Assembly: GCA_018780035.1 (NCBI GenBank)
Contig: JADMKE010000017.1
Coordinates: forward strand, 1-64,000
Reading direction: 5' to 3'
Origin: Candidatus Sericytochromatia bacterium
GTDB taxonomy: Bacteria > Cyanobacteriota > Sericytochromatia > UBA7694
DNA length: 64,000 nt
Below the pieces are notes generated by a model. It was not told the origin of the DNA. It saw only the letters and a program-made list of their open reading frames with translations, and did no database searches. Below are positions 7,916 through 16,177 of the stretch, piece after piece. The first letter of the stretch is position 1. The number at the start of each line of letters is the position of its first letter. Made by a program: the position numbers and the translations under genes.

Positions 7916-8767
7916 ATGACCCACCGCATTAAAAAATTAAGTCTAAAAAACAAAGCGCTGAATGCCATTCATCCGGCACACTGGCACAGGGGGCGCATTC
8001 AGCGCTTGGAGATTCACTCTCGGCATTTGCACAATCACCGCCATGTGGACATCTATTTGCCACCCGGTTACGATCACACCCCCGGACGGCATTATCCGGT
8101 TCTGTACATGCATGATGGCAATAATCTTTTTTATAAACACCTCGCTTTTGGACATCATCCCTGGCATGCCGATCAGATGCTCGATCGGCTGATCAACCAC
8201 GGTCTGATTGAACCCATCATACTGGTCGGGGTTTTTAATACCCCCGGTCGGGTTTACGAATACACCTGGACCCCCATGCCCAAAAGGCGCGGCCACACAG
8301 AAGGTGGCGGTGGACATTTTTATGCCCACTTTCTCGTAGATGAGCTAAAACCGCGTATTGACCGGGACTTCCGCACCCTGACAGGCCCCGAACATACCGG
8401 CACAATGGGCTCCTCACTGGGGGGATTGATCTCTTGGTATCTGGGACTGTATTTTCCCTTTGTCTTTCAGAAGGTGGGCTTGATTTCCCCCTCGCTGTGG
8501 TGGGGTCGGGGCCATGCCTTAACTGAAATGCATAAACTCAGTACCGATATGCAAATCTGGCTCGATACAGGTACCCGCGAGGGCAGCTCTCGCGCTGTGG
8601 AAATGCTCAAACGGAAATTGCATCACAAAGGCTATCAAGACGGCCACAATCTGGGATTTTTGCTCGATCGCGGGGGCCGTCACCACGAGCATTCCTGGGG
8701 CCAACGTTTGCATTTGCCTTTGCTGTTTTTTTATGGGCGCAAAGAATTGCTGCGGGTAAGGGCTTAA
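7916..8767 (+). CDS. Putative esterase of the enterochelin-esterase/esterase D type (alpha/beta hydrolase)
   Basis: 283 residues. It has the PF00756-like pattern: RHVDIYLPPGYD, PVLYMHDGNN, then the nucleophile elbow G-S-S-L-G with Ser at about 167 (TMGSSLGGLISWYLGL), and a C-terminal GGRHHEHSW that fits the catalytic His. The protein is unusually rich in His (RLEIHSRHLHNHRHVD). ATG 7916 is preferred because homology-like sequence begins soon after; a TATAAA lies 10 nt upstream and no Shine-Dalgarno is obvious. No signal peptide is seen, so it is probably cytoplasmic. Family members hydrolyse acyl esters, siderophore esters or polyphosphates; the substrate is not predictable here. Confidence 0.8.
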   Translation: MTHRIKKLSLKNKALNAIHPAHWHRGRIQRLEIHSRHLHNHRHVDIYLPPGYDHTPGRHYPVLYMHDGNNLFYKHLAFGHHPWHADQMLDRLINHGLIEPIILVGVFNTPGRVYEYTWTPMPKRRGHTEGGGGHFYAHFLVDELKPRIDRDFRTLTGPEHTGTMGSSLGGLISWYLGLYFPFVFQKVGLISPSLWWGRGHALTEMHKLSTDMQIWLDTGTREGSSRAVEMLKRKLHHKGYQDGHNLGFLLDRGGRHHEHSWGQRLHLPLLFFYGRKELLRVRA

Positions 8768-8799
8768 GCGCTATTCTATGTCCAATTTTGAAGACATCC

Positions 8800-8837
8800 T
8801 GATATGCTGTGTGCAGCATGATATGCTGTGTGCAGCG
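8800..8837. repeat. Tandem 19-bp direct repeat (two copies)
   Basis: The unit TGATATGCTGTGTGCAGCA occurs twice in immediate succession with one mismatch at the last base. It sits between the esterase stop and the next gene's start and could be a regulatory-protein site or slippage product. Confidence 0.75.
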
Positions 8838-8866
8838 ATACAACTTCAAAACAAATCCAGGTTGAT

Positions 8867-9433
8867 ATGAATTCCACAAACCCTCCCCTTTCTCAGGCCT
8901 CTCAGGTTGACCCAACGGTTTCTGCCTCACCTGCCCTCGGGCGATTCGCGGCAGCCTGGGGTTTATTGGGCTTTTCGGCACTTTTGGGAGAGGCCTTTTA
9001 CAAAGTCATGCCCTATGTGATTGACCTCTTTCAAATGCCTCTGAGTCCTTTGCACTGGGTGGCCCTGATCAGCTGGGTTGCGTTTATGGCTTATAGCGAG
9101 GGCTACCGCGGCTTTCAAAAACATTATTCCCCGCGATTTGCCGCCCGCTTGCGCTGGCTGCGGGATCATGCCAATGTAAAACAGGCCTTACTCGCCCCAC
9201 TCTTTTGTATGTGTTTCTTTGGCACCACCCGCAAACGCAAAATTGTGGCCTATTGCCTGACCAGTGGCATTGTCCTGCTGGTGATCGCGATCAAGTTCTT
9301 GCCCCAGCCCTGGCGTGGAATCATTGATGTGGGTGTAATTGTAGGTCTGGGCTGGGGATTGCTTTCAGTCTATGTTTATACTTGGCAATCCCTGGTCCTC
9401 AATCGCGAGACAAGCGACCCAGAAGTGGCCTAA
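8867..9433 (+). CDS. Small integral membrane protein, function unknown
   Basis: 188 residues with about four hydrophobic segments (near 24-44, 58-76, 125-143 and 151-171) and a basic cytoplasmic loop between the second and third (RGFQKHYSPRFAARLRWLRD). The frame starts 13 codons earlier inside the tandem repeat, but ATG 8867 has an upstream AGG and is preferred. No family is recognised. It lies 51 nt upstream of the pseudouridine synthase, whose own -10-like box lies in the gap, so they may be separate transcripts. Confidence 0.72.
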   Translation: MNSTNPPLSQASQVDPTVSASPALGRFAAAWGLLGFSALLGEAFYKVMPYVIDLFQMPLSPLHWVALISWVAFMAYSEGYRGFQKHYSPRFAARLRWLRDHANVKQALLAPLFCMCFFGTTRKRKIVAYCLTSGIVLLVIAIKFLPQPWRGIIDVGVIVGLGWGLLSVYVYTWQSLVLNRETSDPEVA

Positions 9434-9472
9434 GCCAGAGATTTAAGTCCCTCTTTCCAGCATGGGCTGTGT

Positions 9473-9478
9473 TATTAT
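9473..9478 (+). promoter_or_regulatory. -10 box (TATTAT) 6 nt before ATG: leaderless start
   Basis: TATTAT is followed by exactly 6 nt and ATG 9485, with no Shine-Dalgarno. This spacing places transcription initiation at the start codon, as in Deinococcus-type TANNNT leaderless promoters. Confidence 0.45.
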
Positions 9479-9484
9479 GCGGCA

Positions 9485-10600
9485 ATGGAAGACTGGGAAC
9501 TGAGTGCCGACGATGAATTTGAAGACGAGGATTGGCAGGCAGACGAAGCGGAATCGCTGCTGCCGGATCAACCTGCTGCAGTAGAACTTGCCAAGTTGCA
9601 GTTTGAAATCCCCAATTTTGCTGAACGCACGCGTATCGACAGTTTTTTGACTCGGCATCTGCGCTATGCCACACGCAACCGGATTCAAAAGGCCATTGCG
9701 GAAGGCCGGGTGACAGTTAATGGCAAAAATGTCAAAAATTCGTATGGACTGCAGGCCAAAGATCGGGTCGAAATTACGCTCAAACGCCCTGCTGCAACAG
9801 ATATGGTGGCCCAAGAAATCCCCTTGGACATCGTCTACGAAGACGATGAACTGATTGTGTTGAATAAGCCGCCTGGAATTGCCGTCCACCCCACCTACAA
9901 ACATTGGGATGGAACCCTGGCCAACGGTCTGCTCTGGCATTATCGCAATCAGGTCGGAGATCCCAATGCCCCGTTTAAACCGGGCTTGATTCACCGCCTC
10001 GATAAAAATACCTCGGGCTTGCTGGTGGTAGGTAAGACCTTGCATGCCAAACGCACCCTCAGCCGCCAATTTGAACGCCGCCAAACCGGCAAAATTTATC
10101 TGGCCCTGGTTTGGGGCACCCCCAAATTTGCCAAAGGTCTGCTCGAAACCAATTTGGGGATCAGCAAGCGCAACCGCATGATGATTGATGTTTACCCTCT
10201 CAACGGCAAGGAGGGCAAACCCGCCAAAACCGGTTGGGAAGTGCTCGAAACGGTGGGTGGTTTTTCACTCTTACGGGTGGTTTTGTTTACAGGACGCACC
10301 CACCAGATTCGCGCCCACCTCAAACATCTGGGCCACCCAATTGTTGGCGATGGCACTTATGGCGGCCAACTTGGAGAGCGCTTTAACTACCCCGACAAAG
10401 AGAATTGGTTGCCCCACTTACTGAGTTTGATTCCTCGTCAGGCTTTACATGCGGGACATTTGGAATTTAACCATCCCGTCAGCAACGAGCGATGTGTCTT
10501 CCAATCACCCGTGCCAGAAGATATTCAAGCAGCACTGGATTGGTTGAGAACCGAGTCCCCCGTTCAGGAGCCCCTTATCAAGTCAACGCTGCCCAATTGA
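9485..10600 (+). CDS. RluA-family 23S rRNA/tRNA pseudouridine synthase
   Basis: 371 residues. After an acidic N-terminal extension (about 1-35) comes an S4 RNA-binding domain (about 56-110: RIDSFLTRHL, RVTVNGKNV). The catalytic domain shows IVYEDDELIVLNKPPGIAVHP and the diagnostic HRLDKNTSGLLV with catalytic Asp at about 173, plus RTHQIRAHLKHLGHPIVGD near the C-terminus. This is the RluD/RluC arrangement, isomerising uridine to pseudouridine in large-subunit rRNA. The exact target uridine cannot be told from sequence. No Shine-Dalgarno precedes the ATG. Confidence 0.93.
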   Translation: MEDWELSADDEFEDEDWQADEAESLLPDQPAAVELAKLQFEIPNFAERTRIDSFLTRHLRYATRNRIQKAIAEGRVTVNGKNVKNSYGLQAKDRVEITLKRPAATDMVAQEIPLDIVYEDDELIVLNKPPGIAVHPTYKHWDGTLANGLLWHYRNQVGDPNAPFKPGLIHRLDKNTSGLLVVGKTLHAKRTLSRQFERRQTGKIYLALVWGTPKFAKGLLETNLGISKRNRMMIDVYPLNGKEGKPAKTGWEVLETVGGFSLLRVVLFTGRTHQIRAHLKHLGHPIVGDGTYGGQLGERFNYPDKENWLPHLLSLIPRQALHAGHLEFNHPVSNERCVFQSPVPEDIQAALDWLRTESPVQEPLIKSTLPN

Positions 10601-10711
10601 GTCGGCTGTTTCGTCTGAAGTTCTGCTGGGAATATTATGCCATGCACCCATTCAGAAATGGTTTGTGACCCATTGATATCTGAGCTAAAATTAAATCTGA
10701 CTGAGCTGATG

Positions 10712-10740
10712 TTGACATTTTTGGGGTTGATTATTTTTAA
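10712..10740 (+). promoter_or_regulatory. Possible promoter for 441-residue unknown
   Basis: TTGACA (10712-10717), 17 nt, then TTTTAA (10735-10740). The -35 is consensus and the -10 is weak. The gap 10601-10770 holds nothing else recognisable. Confidence 0.4.
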
Positions 10741-10770
10741 GCAGAATTATGCAGAAAAAGGCAGACGCAA

Positions 10771-12096
10771 ATGATACGCGCAGAGAACCATATTGAGCTT
10801 GAGGCCGTGCGCAATTGGACCCAAACCTGGGATGAAAGTCAGTATATTGAGTATTTTGAAAGCCAAATATCCGACCGCCAAAAGCGCCTCAAGGTGCGCT
10901 CATCTATGGAAGAAAATATCGTTAAGATCAAAAAGCTCTGCCGTGATCTGGGCGAAGAACTGACCTTTTATTCTTATTTACAATTTCTCAACCGAATCAT
11001 CTTTAATTGTTATTTTAAAAAAGACAACTCAGCCCTGCAAATTGCCAATTTTTACGAAGAAATTATATTGCCAGCCGACCAAGAGACCCGCCTAAAACTC
11101 TTTGCCTATGACGGTGGCAAACGCGAAGTGGGTATTCTCGACGTGACAGTTGATGGGCAAATTGTTGGCCAATTGGGCGAACAAAGTGATATGTTCCATC
11201 TGGTTTATGATGCCTGTTTTTTAACCGAAGACGAACTCTTTGACGAAGGCAATGCCGTGATTACCGAAAAACCCAACCACCCTTCTTTTTCAGTGACCTC
11301 GGTTGATGATGACTATTTGACCCTTAAAATCTGGAAACCCGAAGCGCTCAAGGTCCCTGTCCATCAATTTGTGGATCAATTTTTGTACAATTGTACAACC
11401 CGGCTCAACCTCAATTTTAAACGCACCCTCTTTGATCTGCCCTTTGAAAAAAAAGGCAAACCCCTGCAGACCCATTTAAGTGTCGAACCCAAACCCCTTG
11501 ATGGCTTGCCTCTTTTATACTTTAATTCCGCCGCCCACAATCTGGCTCCTCGCATTCGCTATTTGGCCTATTACAATGCCATTGCCCATTTTCACAAACG
11601 GGCCACCCATTTGGTGATTCGCCAGAAAATGCAAAATATGTTTGCCACCGGCAACAGCATGTCTTCCCAAGACCTAAAAAAGATGTCGCGTTCGATCAAT
11701 ACTCTCAAAGAGACCTTCAGTGAAAAAGAGGCGCTAGAATTGGTACTGCGCCGTGCTTTGGATATGGAGGATATCACCCAATGGCTCAACGCAGATCCCC
11801 TGCGCAAAGAATGGTACTCCATGCATCCCGAGCGCTACCGCGAAATTCCGGTGCTCAATTTGACCTCGGAAAAAGAATTGCTGCGCACGCTTGTCGAACG
11901 GGTCTATGCGCTCAAATGCAGCATCGAAGATGCCCGTGATGAACACGATAATTTTATTTGGATTGCCCGCCTCGACGATGCCTTGCTGCGTAAAGAAATG
12001 CACCTGATTCGCTTCTTGGCTGCCCAGGCCATCGAATGCTGGAGCTTGGGCGTGCTCGCAGACGAAGAACTCAAACTCTTGCCCAGAGCGCAATAA
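10771..12096 (+). CDS. Cytoplasmic protein of unknown function (441 residues)
   Basis: No family is recognised. The protein is soluble, with a helical N-terminus (SQISDRQKRLKVRSSME), a mixed middle, and a helical C-terminal third. The segment RVYALKCSIEDARDEHDNF (about 380-398) followed by a long helix is reminiscent of the place where HEPN-like C-terminal domains in MauJ/ApeA-type proteins carry their R-N-x-x-x-H motif, but the motif itself is absent, so this is only a hint. An AAGG sequence precedes ATG 10771. The VOC gene begins 1 nt after the stop, so the two form an operon. Confidence 0.7.
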   Translation: MIRAENHIELEAVRNWTQTWDESQYIEYFESQISDRQKRLKVRSSMEENIVKIKKLCRDLGEELTFYSYLQFLNRIIFNCYFKKDNSALQIANFYEEIILPADQETRLKLFAYDGGKREVGILDVTVDGQIVGQLGEQSDMFHLVYDACFLTEDELFDEGNAVITEKPNHPSFSVTSVDDDYLTLKIWKPEALKVPVHQFVDQFLYNCTTRLNLNFKRTLFDLPFEKKGKPLQTHLSVEPKPLDGLPLLYFNSAAHNLAPRIRYLAYYNAIAHFHKRATHLVIRQKMQNMFATGNSMSSQDLKKMSRSINTLKETFSEKEALELVLRRALDMEDITQWLNADPLRKEWYSMHPERYREIPVLNLTSEKELLRTLVERVYALKCSIEDARDEHDNFIWIARLDDALLRKEMHLIRFLAAQAIECWSLGVLADEELKLLPRAQ

Positions 12097-12097
12097 G

Positions 12098-12478
12098 ATG
12101 GTAATTCTGGGGCTGCATCATGCTGCAATTACCATTCCAGCAGAAGAAGAGGACGCAGCTCGCTATTTTTATCTTGAAATACTATCATTGCCAGAAATAC
12201 CCAAACCCGGAGTGCTCAGGCCCAATGGGGGCTTTTGGTGCCAATTGGGAACTCAGCAATTGCATATCAGCCTCGGTAAGGCACCCGATCGTTCAGCAAA
12301 AGCCCATCTGGCTTATGCCGTTGATGATTTGGAACATTGGCGGAAGCACTTGGCAGCGGCAGGCATTCAAATTAAGGCTTCAGTCCAATTACCCGGTATG
12401 GAGCGCTTCGAATGCCGTGACCCATTTGGCAACCGCATGGAGTTTTTAAGTCTGACACCCGACAGCCAATCAGCTTAA
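12098..12478 (+). CDS. VOC-superfamily (glyoxalase/dioxygenase-like) protein
   Basis: 126 residues, one VOC module. Features include LHHAAITIPAEEEDAARYFY at the start, QLHISLG and AYAVDDLEHW in the centre, and the C-terminal signature FECRDPFGNRMEFLSL with the metal-ligand Glu. The N-terminal His (H8/H9) and the C-terminal Glu fit a divalent-metal site. VOC proteins include glyoxalase I, fosfomycin and bleomycin resistance proteins and ring-cleaving dioxygenases; a single module of this size normally dimerises. It follows the unknown 441-residue gene by one base and ends in a 4-nt overlap with the convergent gene. Confidence 0.85.
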   Translation: MVILGLHHAAITIPAEEEDAARYFYLEILSLPEIPKPGVLRPNGGFWCQLGTQQLHISLGKAPDRSAKAHLAYAVDDLEHWRKHLAAAGIQIKASVQLPGMERFECRDPFGNRMEFLSLTPDSQSA

Positions 12479-13431
12479 AGCCGGATTTCGAGTAATTTGC
12501 CTGCACTGCCAGGTTCGGGACTGTCGACGGTGGTGGCATAGAGGGTGCGCTCGTTGGGGCCAAAGGTAAAGCTGGTGATATAGGGCTGGCTAAAGCCTAT
12601 CGAGCCCAATAATTTGGCTTCGGGATTGGTGACCAGAATTTTGCCTTCCCCCCAAAGACCAATATACAATTGGCCTTTGCTGTTAAACGCCAGGGCAGAA
12701 GGGGCGGGCTCTTCAGTGGCATCGCTGGAGGCCGTAAAAATATCGCTGATTTTTTTAAACACGCGACCATTGCTCAATTTGGTTTCGAAGACGTCAAAAA
12801 TCCGGATCTGGCGGCTGAGATGCTCGCCAACATAGAGATTTTTACCATCAGCGGAGAGGGCCAAAGCCACAGGGCCATCCAATTGGCTGGCGACAGGGGT
12901 GAGAATCTTTCGACTGGGAGAGAGATAAAAAATTTGACCGCGGCGGGCCTGAGCGGCATTGCGATCAGCGGCTCCTGCTAAGGCCAAATAGGTGCCACCC
13001 CGGCTGTCTTGCACCATGGCCTGAATGCCTGTCAGAGAAAAATTCTGAGCCAGGGCTTTAATGTCGACCAAGCCATTGTCTTGGGTTTCATTTTCAAAAC
13101 TTTCAATCACCTGACCGTAGCCATTGATGACCCGCAGCGCAGCGTTTTGTTGACAAGCCACCAAAAAATGACTGTCTTTGGTCGGGATCACGGCCACAGG
13201 CTGGCAGGCCGACTGGGACCAGAGAATATTGCTTTGGGTGCGATCCCAAATCATCAATTGATCTTTGGCCGTCTGTCCATAAATCAGCCGCTGTTTAAAC
13301 CAGGTTGCCGCCACAGGCATCGCCCCGACGTTTTCAATGACACGCACCCGTGAATCTCCAGCCTGAGCACTGCCCAAACTGCCAAGCCAAAGCGTTCCTG
13401 CCAAAATAAGCGAAAGAGATAGACGGAGCAT
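12475..13431 (-). CDS. Secreted beta-propeller protein (SMP-30/NHL-like)
   Basis: 318 residues with a clear Sec signal peptide (LSLSLILAGTLWLGSLG, cleavage near SAQA-GD). The remainder is a run of beta-blade motifs such as LSADGKNLYVGEHLSRQIRI, ALAFNSKGQLYIGLWGEGKI and FGPNERTLYATTVD, as in six-bladed NHL/SMP-30 or YncE propellers. No metal or catalytic residues could be assigned, so binding or scaffolding is as likely as lactonase activity. Start ATG 13431 has an AGGTAGG-type Shine-Dalgarno. Convergent with the VOC gene; the two stop codons share TTAA. Confidence 0.78.
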   Translation of the reverse strand: MLRLSLSLILAGTLWLGSLGSAQAGDSRVRVIENVGAMPVAATWFKQRLIYGQTAKDQLMIWDRTQSNILWSQSACQPVAVIPTKDSHFLVACQQNAALRVINGYGQVIESFENETQDNGLVDIKALAQNFSLTGIQAMVQDSRGGTYLALAGAADRNAAQARRGQIFYLSPSRKILTPVASQLDGPVALALSADGKNLYVGEHLSRQIRIFDVFETKLSNGRVFKKISDIFTASSDATEEPAPSALAFNSKGQLYIGLWGEGKILVTNPEAKLLGSIGFSQPYITSFTFGPNERTLYATTVDSPEPGSAGKLLEIRL

Positions 13432-13513
13432 AACAACTGACCTACCTGCCTGGATGATGTGCCTTCATTGTAGCAAATCCAGGCCCCATCTGCTTAATCC
13501 TTTGCTGGCTTTC

Positions 13514-13522
13514 TGCTAATAT
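13514..13522 (+). promoter_or_regulatory. Extended -10 promoter (TGC-TAATAT) for htpG
   Basis: TGC followed by TAATAT is an extended -10 element about 65 nt before the htpG ATG. No convincing -35 and no CIRCE repeat is visible, so HrcA control is not suggested. Confidence 0.45.
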
Positions 13523-13588
13523 GCCTTATTGGGGCAAAACACGTTCCCCCATCATTTAGACATTCTCAATCACCCTTGGAGGTAGACC

Positions 13589-15451
13589 ATGAGCAATACC
13601 GAAATCCTTTCCCCGCTTGAAGCGGGAACCATCTCCGTGCAAATGGAAAATATTTTTCCGATTATCAAAAAATGGCTCTATAACGACAAAGAGATCTTTT
13701 TGCGTGAATTGATCTCCAATGGCGTTGATGCCATTTCTAAGCTGCGCCATTTAACCGTGATTGGCCAGGCTGAAAAAAGTGAAACTGAATTCAAAGTCGA
13801 GATCAAAATCGACAAAGAGGCCAAAACCCTTTCGATTATTGATAACGGCATTGGTATGACAGCTGAAGAAGTCAAAAAATACATCAATCAAGTGGCTTTT
13901 TCCAGCGCCTCTGAATTCATGCATAAATTTGGCGATAAAAACAACGATATTATCGGCCATTTTGGGCTGGGTTTTTATTCGGCTTTTACTGTCGCAAGCA
14001 AAGTCGAAATCCACACCCGCTCTTATCAGAAAGAGGCCGAAGCGGTGATCTGGAGTTGCGATGGCTCCCCCAATTTTGAATTACATGCCGGTCAGCGCGA
14101 GAGCCACGGCACTGAAATCAAACTCTTTTTGCTCGACGATGAGCTGGAATTTGCCGAAGAGGCCCGAATTCAGCATCTCGTCAAAAAATACTGCGACTTT
14201 TTGCCCGTACCGATTGAGATCAACGAAAAAGTCGCCAACCGCCAAAAGCCACTCTGGGAGCGCAGCCCCCAGGAAGTGAGCAAAGAGGAGTACCTGGAGT
14301 TTTACCGCTATCTCTATCCCTTTGCCCCAGAGCCCTATTTCTGGATTCACCTCAACGTCGAAGTGCCCTTTGTGCTCAAAGGTATTTTGTTCTTCCCCAA
14401 ACTGAGCCATGAATTGGATCCGAGCAAAGGCAATATCAAACTCTATTGTCACGATGTCTATGTCTCAGACCACGTTGAAGACTTCATTCCGCGCTTTTTG
14501 GTCACCCTGCAAGGGGCGATCGACTGCCCGGATATCCCGCTCAACGTCTCACGCAGCATGTTGCAGAATGATCCTTACGTGCAGCGGGTTTCGACCCATA
14601 TCACAAAAAAGGTTGCAGATCGGCTCAAAGAACTCTACAACAAAGACCGCGAAGAATTCTTGCGCAGCTGGCAAGACATTCACAGCTTTATCAAAGTGGG
14701 CATGATGGAAGACGATAAGTTCTATGACAAGGTCAAAGACATTGTCGTATTTAAATCGACCCGCGACGATTATATTACAATCGAAGAGTACCTCGTGCGC
14801 AACCCGCAATTGGATAAAAAGGTCTATTACACCTCCGATGAAGTGGGCCAGGCCCATTATCTGGAGCTGTTTAAACAACAGGGTCTGGAAGTCTTGAGCA
14901 TGAACACCCTGATTGATACCCACTTTATCCAATTTATGGAGTACAAAAACCACGAGATCAAATTTGCCCGCATTGACTCAGATATCTCTGAATCGTTGGT
15001 GGAAAAAGACAAGGCCAAAATTGTCGACCCCAAAACCAATAAAACCAGTGACGAAACCTTGGAAGAGCTGTTTAAAGCCGAACTCAATGTGCCCAAATTG
15101 CACCTCAAAGTTGAAGCGCTCAAAAGTGAAGACATCCCGGCCGTGGTTTTATTGCCCGAAAATGCCCGCCGTCTGCACGAAATGAGTCAGTTTATGCAGC
15201 AGACTGGCATGAATGAGCATATGGACAGCCTGCTCGAAGAGCATACCCTGGTGGTCAACAGCAACAATGCGCTGATTCAAAGCCTGCGCAAATTGCATGG
15301 TACGATCTCAGAGAAAGACAATCTGCAACTGATCTGTCGCCATGTCTACGACCTCGCAATGATGGCTCATCGGCCCCTGCGCGGAGAAAAATTGACCCAC
15401 TTTCTAAGTGATGCAAACAAGGTCTTACAGGCGCTTAGCAACAAGCTTTAA
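13589..15451 (+). CDS. htpG: Molecular chaperone HtpG (Hsp90 family)
   Basis: 620 residues, typical bacterial Hsp90 length. The N-terminal GHKL ATPase domain shows KEIFLRELISNGVDAISKLR, IDNGIGMT and GHFGLGFYSAF. The middle domain contains the client and catalytic-loop region (RSMLQNDPYVQRVSTHITKK), and the C-terminal dimerisation domain ends in RPLRGEKLTHFLSDANKVL. The usual SNASDA stretch reads SNGVDA here, with the nucleotide-contacting Asn and Asp kept. ATP-driven cytosolic folding chaperone. GGAGG lies 8 nt before the ATG. Flanked by its own promoter and terminator, so monocistronic. Confidence 0.97.
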   Translation: MSNTEILSPLEAGTISVQMENIFPIIKKWLYNDKEIFLRELISNGVDAISKLRHLTVIGQAEKSETEFKVEIKIDKEAKTLSIIDNGIGMTAEEVKKYINQVAFSSASEFMHKFGDKNNDIIGHFGLGFYSAFTVASKVEIHTRSYQKEAEAVIWSCDGSPNFELHAGQRESHGTEIKLFLLDDELEFAEEARIQHLVKKYCDFLPVPIEINEKVANRQKPLWERSPQEVSKEEYLEFYRYLYPFAPEPYFWIHLNVEVPFVLKGILFFPKLSHELDPSKGNIKLYCHDVYVSDHVEDFIPRFLVTLQGAIDCPDIPLNVSRSMLQNDPYVQRVSTHITKKVADRLKELYNKDREEFLRSWQDIHSFIKVGMMEDDKFYDKVKDIVVFKSTRDDYITIEEYLVRNPQLDKKVYYTSDEVGQAHYLELFKQQGLEVLSMNTLIDTHFIQFMEYKNHEIKFARIDSDISESLVEKDKAKIVDPKTNKTSDETLEELFKAELNVPKLHLKVEALKSEDIPAVVLLPENARRLHEMSQFMQQTGMNEHMDSLLEEHTLVVNSNNALIQSLRKLHGTISEKDNLQLICRHVYDLAMMAHRPLRGEKLTHFLSDANKVLQALSNKL

Positions 15452-15469
15452 CCCCCAAAAGCCCAACTC

Positions 15470-15499
15470 AAAAGGACAGCAATAGCTGTCCTTTTTTTA
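15470..15499 (+). terminator. Rho-independent terminator after htpG
   Basis: AAAAGGACAGC-AATA-GCTGTCCTTTTTTT: a perfect 8-bp stem with flanking A- and T-runs. Confidence 0.9.
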
Positions 15500-15541
15500 T
15501 AAGAACTTAAAATGGAGGTTGCATTTTTAAAAAGAAAAGGT

Positions 15542-15723
15542 TATGATAGTTTACATGGAACTTTAACAAGTTCAGTTTCTGTTCACGAGTTCATGATATT
15601 GCTTTTGTCTCGATCAGAGTAGTTTGTTTAACTATTTTTTCTCGTATCTTCAGCCCCTCATGCTTTTCGATGTAACAAACTTTTCTCTGTTCCAAATTAT
15701 TTAATTTTAAGGCAATTTTATTC
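15542..15723 (+). promoter_or_regulatory. Long 5' leader of second RRM gene with the same motif pair
   Basis: TATGAT (15542-15547) as -10, ACTTTAAC (15560-15567) 12 nt later, TTCTGTTC (15577-15584) and CACGA follow in the same order as upstream of the first RRM gene. The remaining 130 nt are T-rich and without an open reading frame. The shared elements in otherwise diverged leaders suggest a functional RNA or protein-binding element. Confidence 0.5.
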
Positions 15724-16017
15724 ATGAATATTTATGTAGGCAATCTCTCTTTTGACACCACTGAACAAGCCCTGGGTGATTATTTCTCTCAGTACGGCGA
15801 AGTTCTGAGCGCTCGCGTCGTTACCGATCGCGAAACCGGTCGCCCTCGCGGTTTTGGTTTTATTGAGATGTCTTCTCCCGAAGCCAGCAAAAAAGCCATC
15901 GACAACCTGAATGGTGTCGAATTCATGGGCCGTCAGCTGACCATCAATGAAGCCAAACCCCGTGAAATGTCCGGCGGCGGCAATCGTGGCGGCGGTGGCG
16001 GACGCAACCGTTATTAA
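15724..16017 (+). CDS. RRM-domain RNA-binding protein with short glycine-rich tail
   Basis: 97 residues, paralogue of the protein at 6280-6606. RNP-2 IYVGNL and RNP-1 RGFGFIEM are intact, and the tail is shorter ([14 protein letters not shown]). About two thirds of RRM positions match the paralogue, including [12 protein letters not shown]. Likely an RNA chaperone. No Shine-Dalgarno is evident (TTTTATTC before ATG), so translation probably depends on the long leader. Followed by an inverted repeat (16024-16045, GTTTAAGC/GCTTAAAC) and a strong terminator. Confidence 0.92.
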   Translation: MNIYVGNLSFDTTEQALGDYFSQYGEVLSARVVTDRETGRPRGFGFIEMSSPEASKKAIDNLNGVEFMGRQLTINEAKPREMSGGGNRGGGGGRNRY

Positions 16018-16023
16018 GCTTTA

Positions 16024-16084
16024 GTTTAAGCCTTAGCGCTTAAACCAAGACCCGGAGGTTTACTCCGGGTCTTGTGTTTTTTTT
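16024..16084 (+). terminator. Terminator after second RRM gene, preceded by a second hairpin
   Basis: AAGACCCGGA-loop-TCCGGGTCTT followed by TGTTTTTTTT is a strong terminator (16047-16084). Directly before it is a separate perfect 8-bp inverted repeat, GTTTAAGC/GCTTAAAC (16024-16045), which could protect the mRNA 3' end. Confidence 0.88.
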
Positions 16085-16135
16085 GATATTGATCAGCTTA
16101 GAATCAGAAAAACAACCAATTGGGGCCCAAAAAGG

Positions 16136-16161
16136 TATGATGAATCTGCAAGTTTGCAGAT
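16136..16161 (+). promoter_or_regulatory. -10-like TATGAT and 8-bp inverted repeat before lipoprotein gene
   Basis: TATGAT (16136-16141) is followed by ATCTGCAA-GT-TTGCAGAT (16144-16161), a perfect palindrome that would lie at the transcription start and directly before the AAAAGGA Shine-Dalgarno. It could be an operator or a 5' stem-loop. Confidence 0.4.
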
Positions 16162-16177
16162 TAAAAGGACAACCCAA

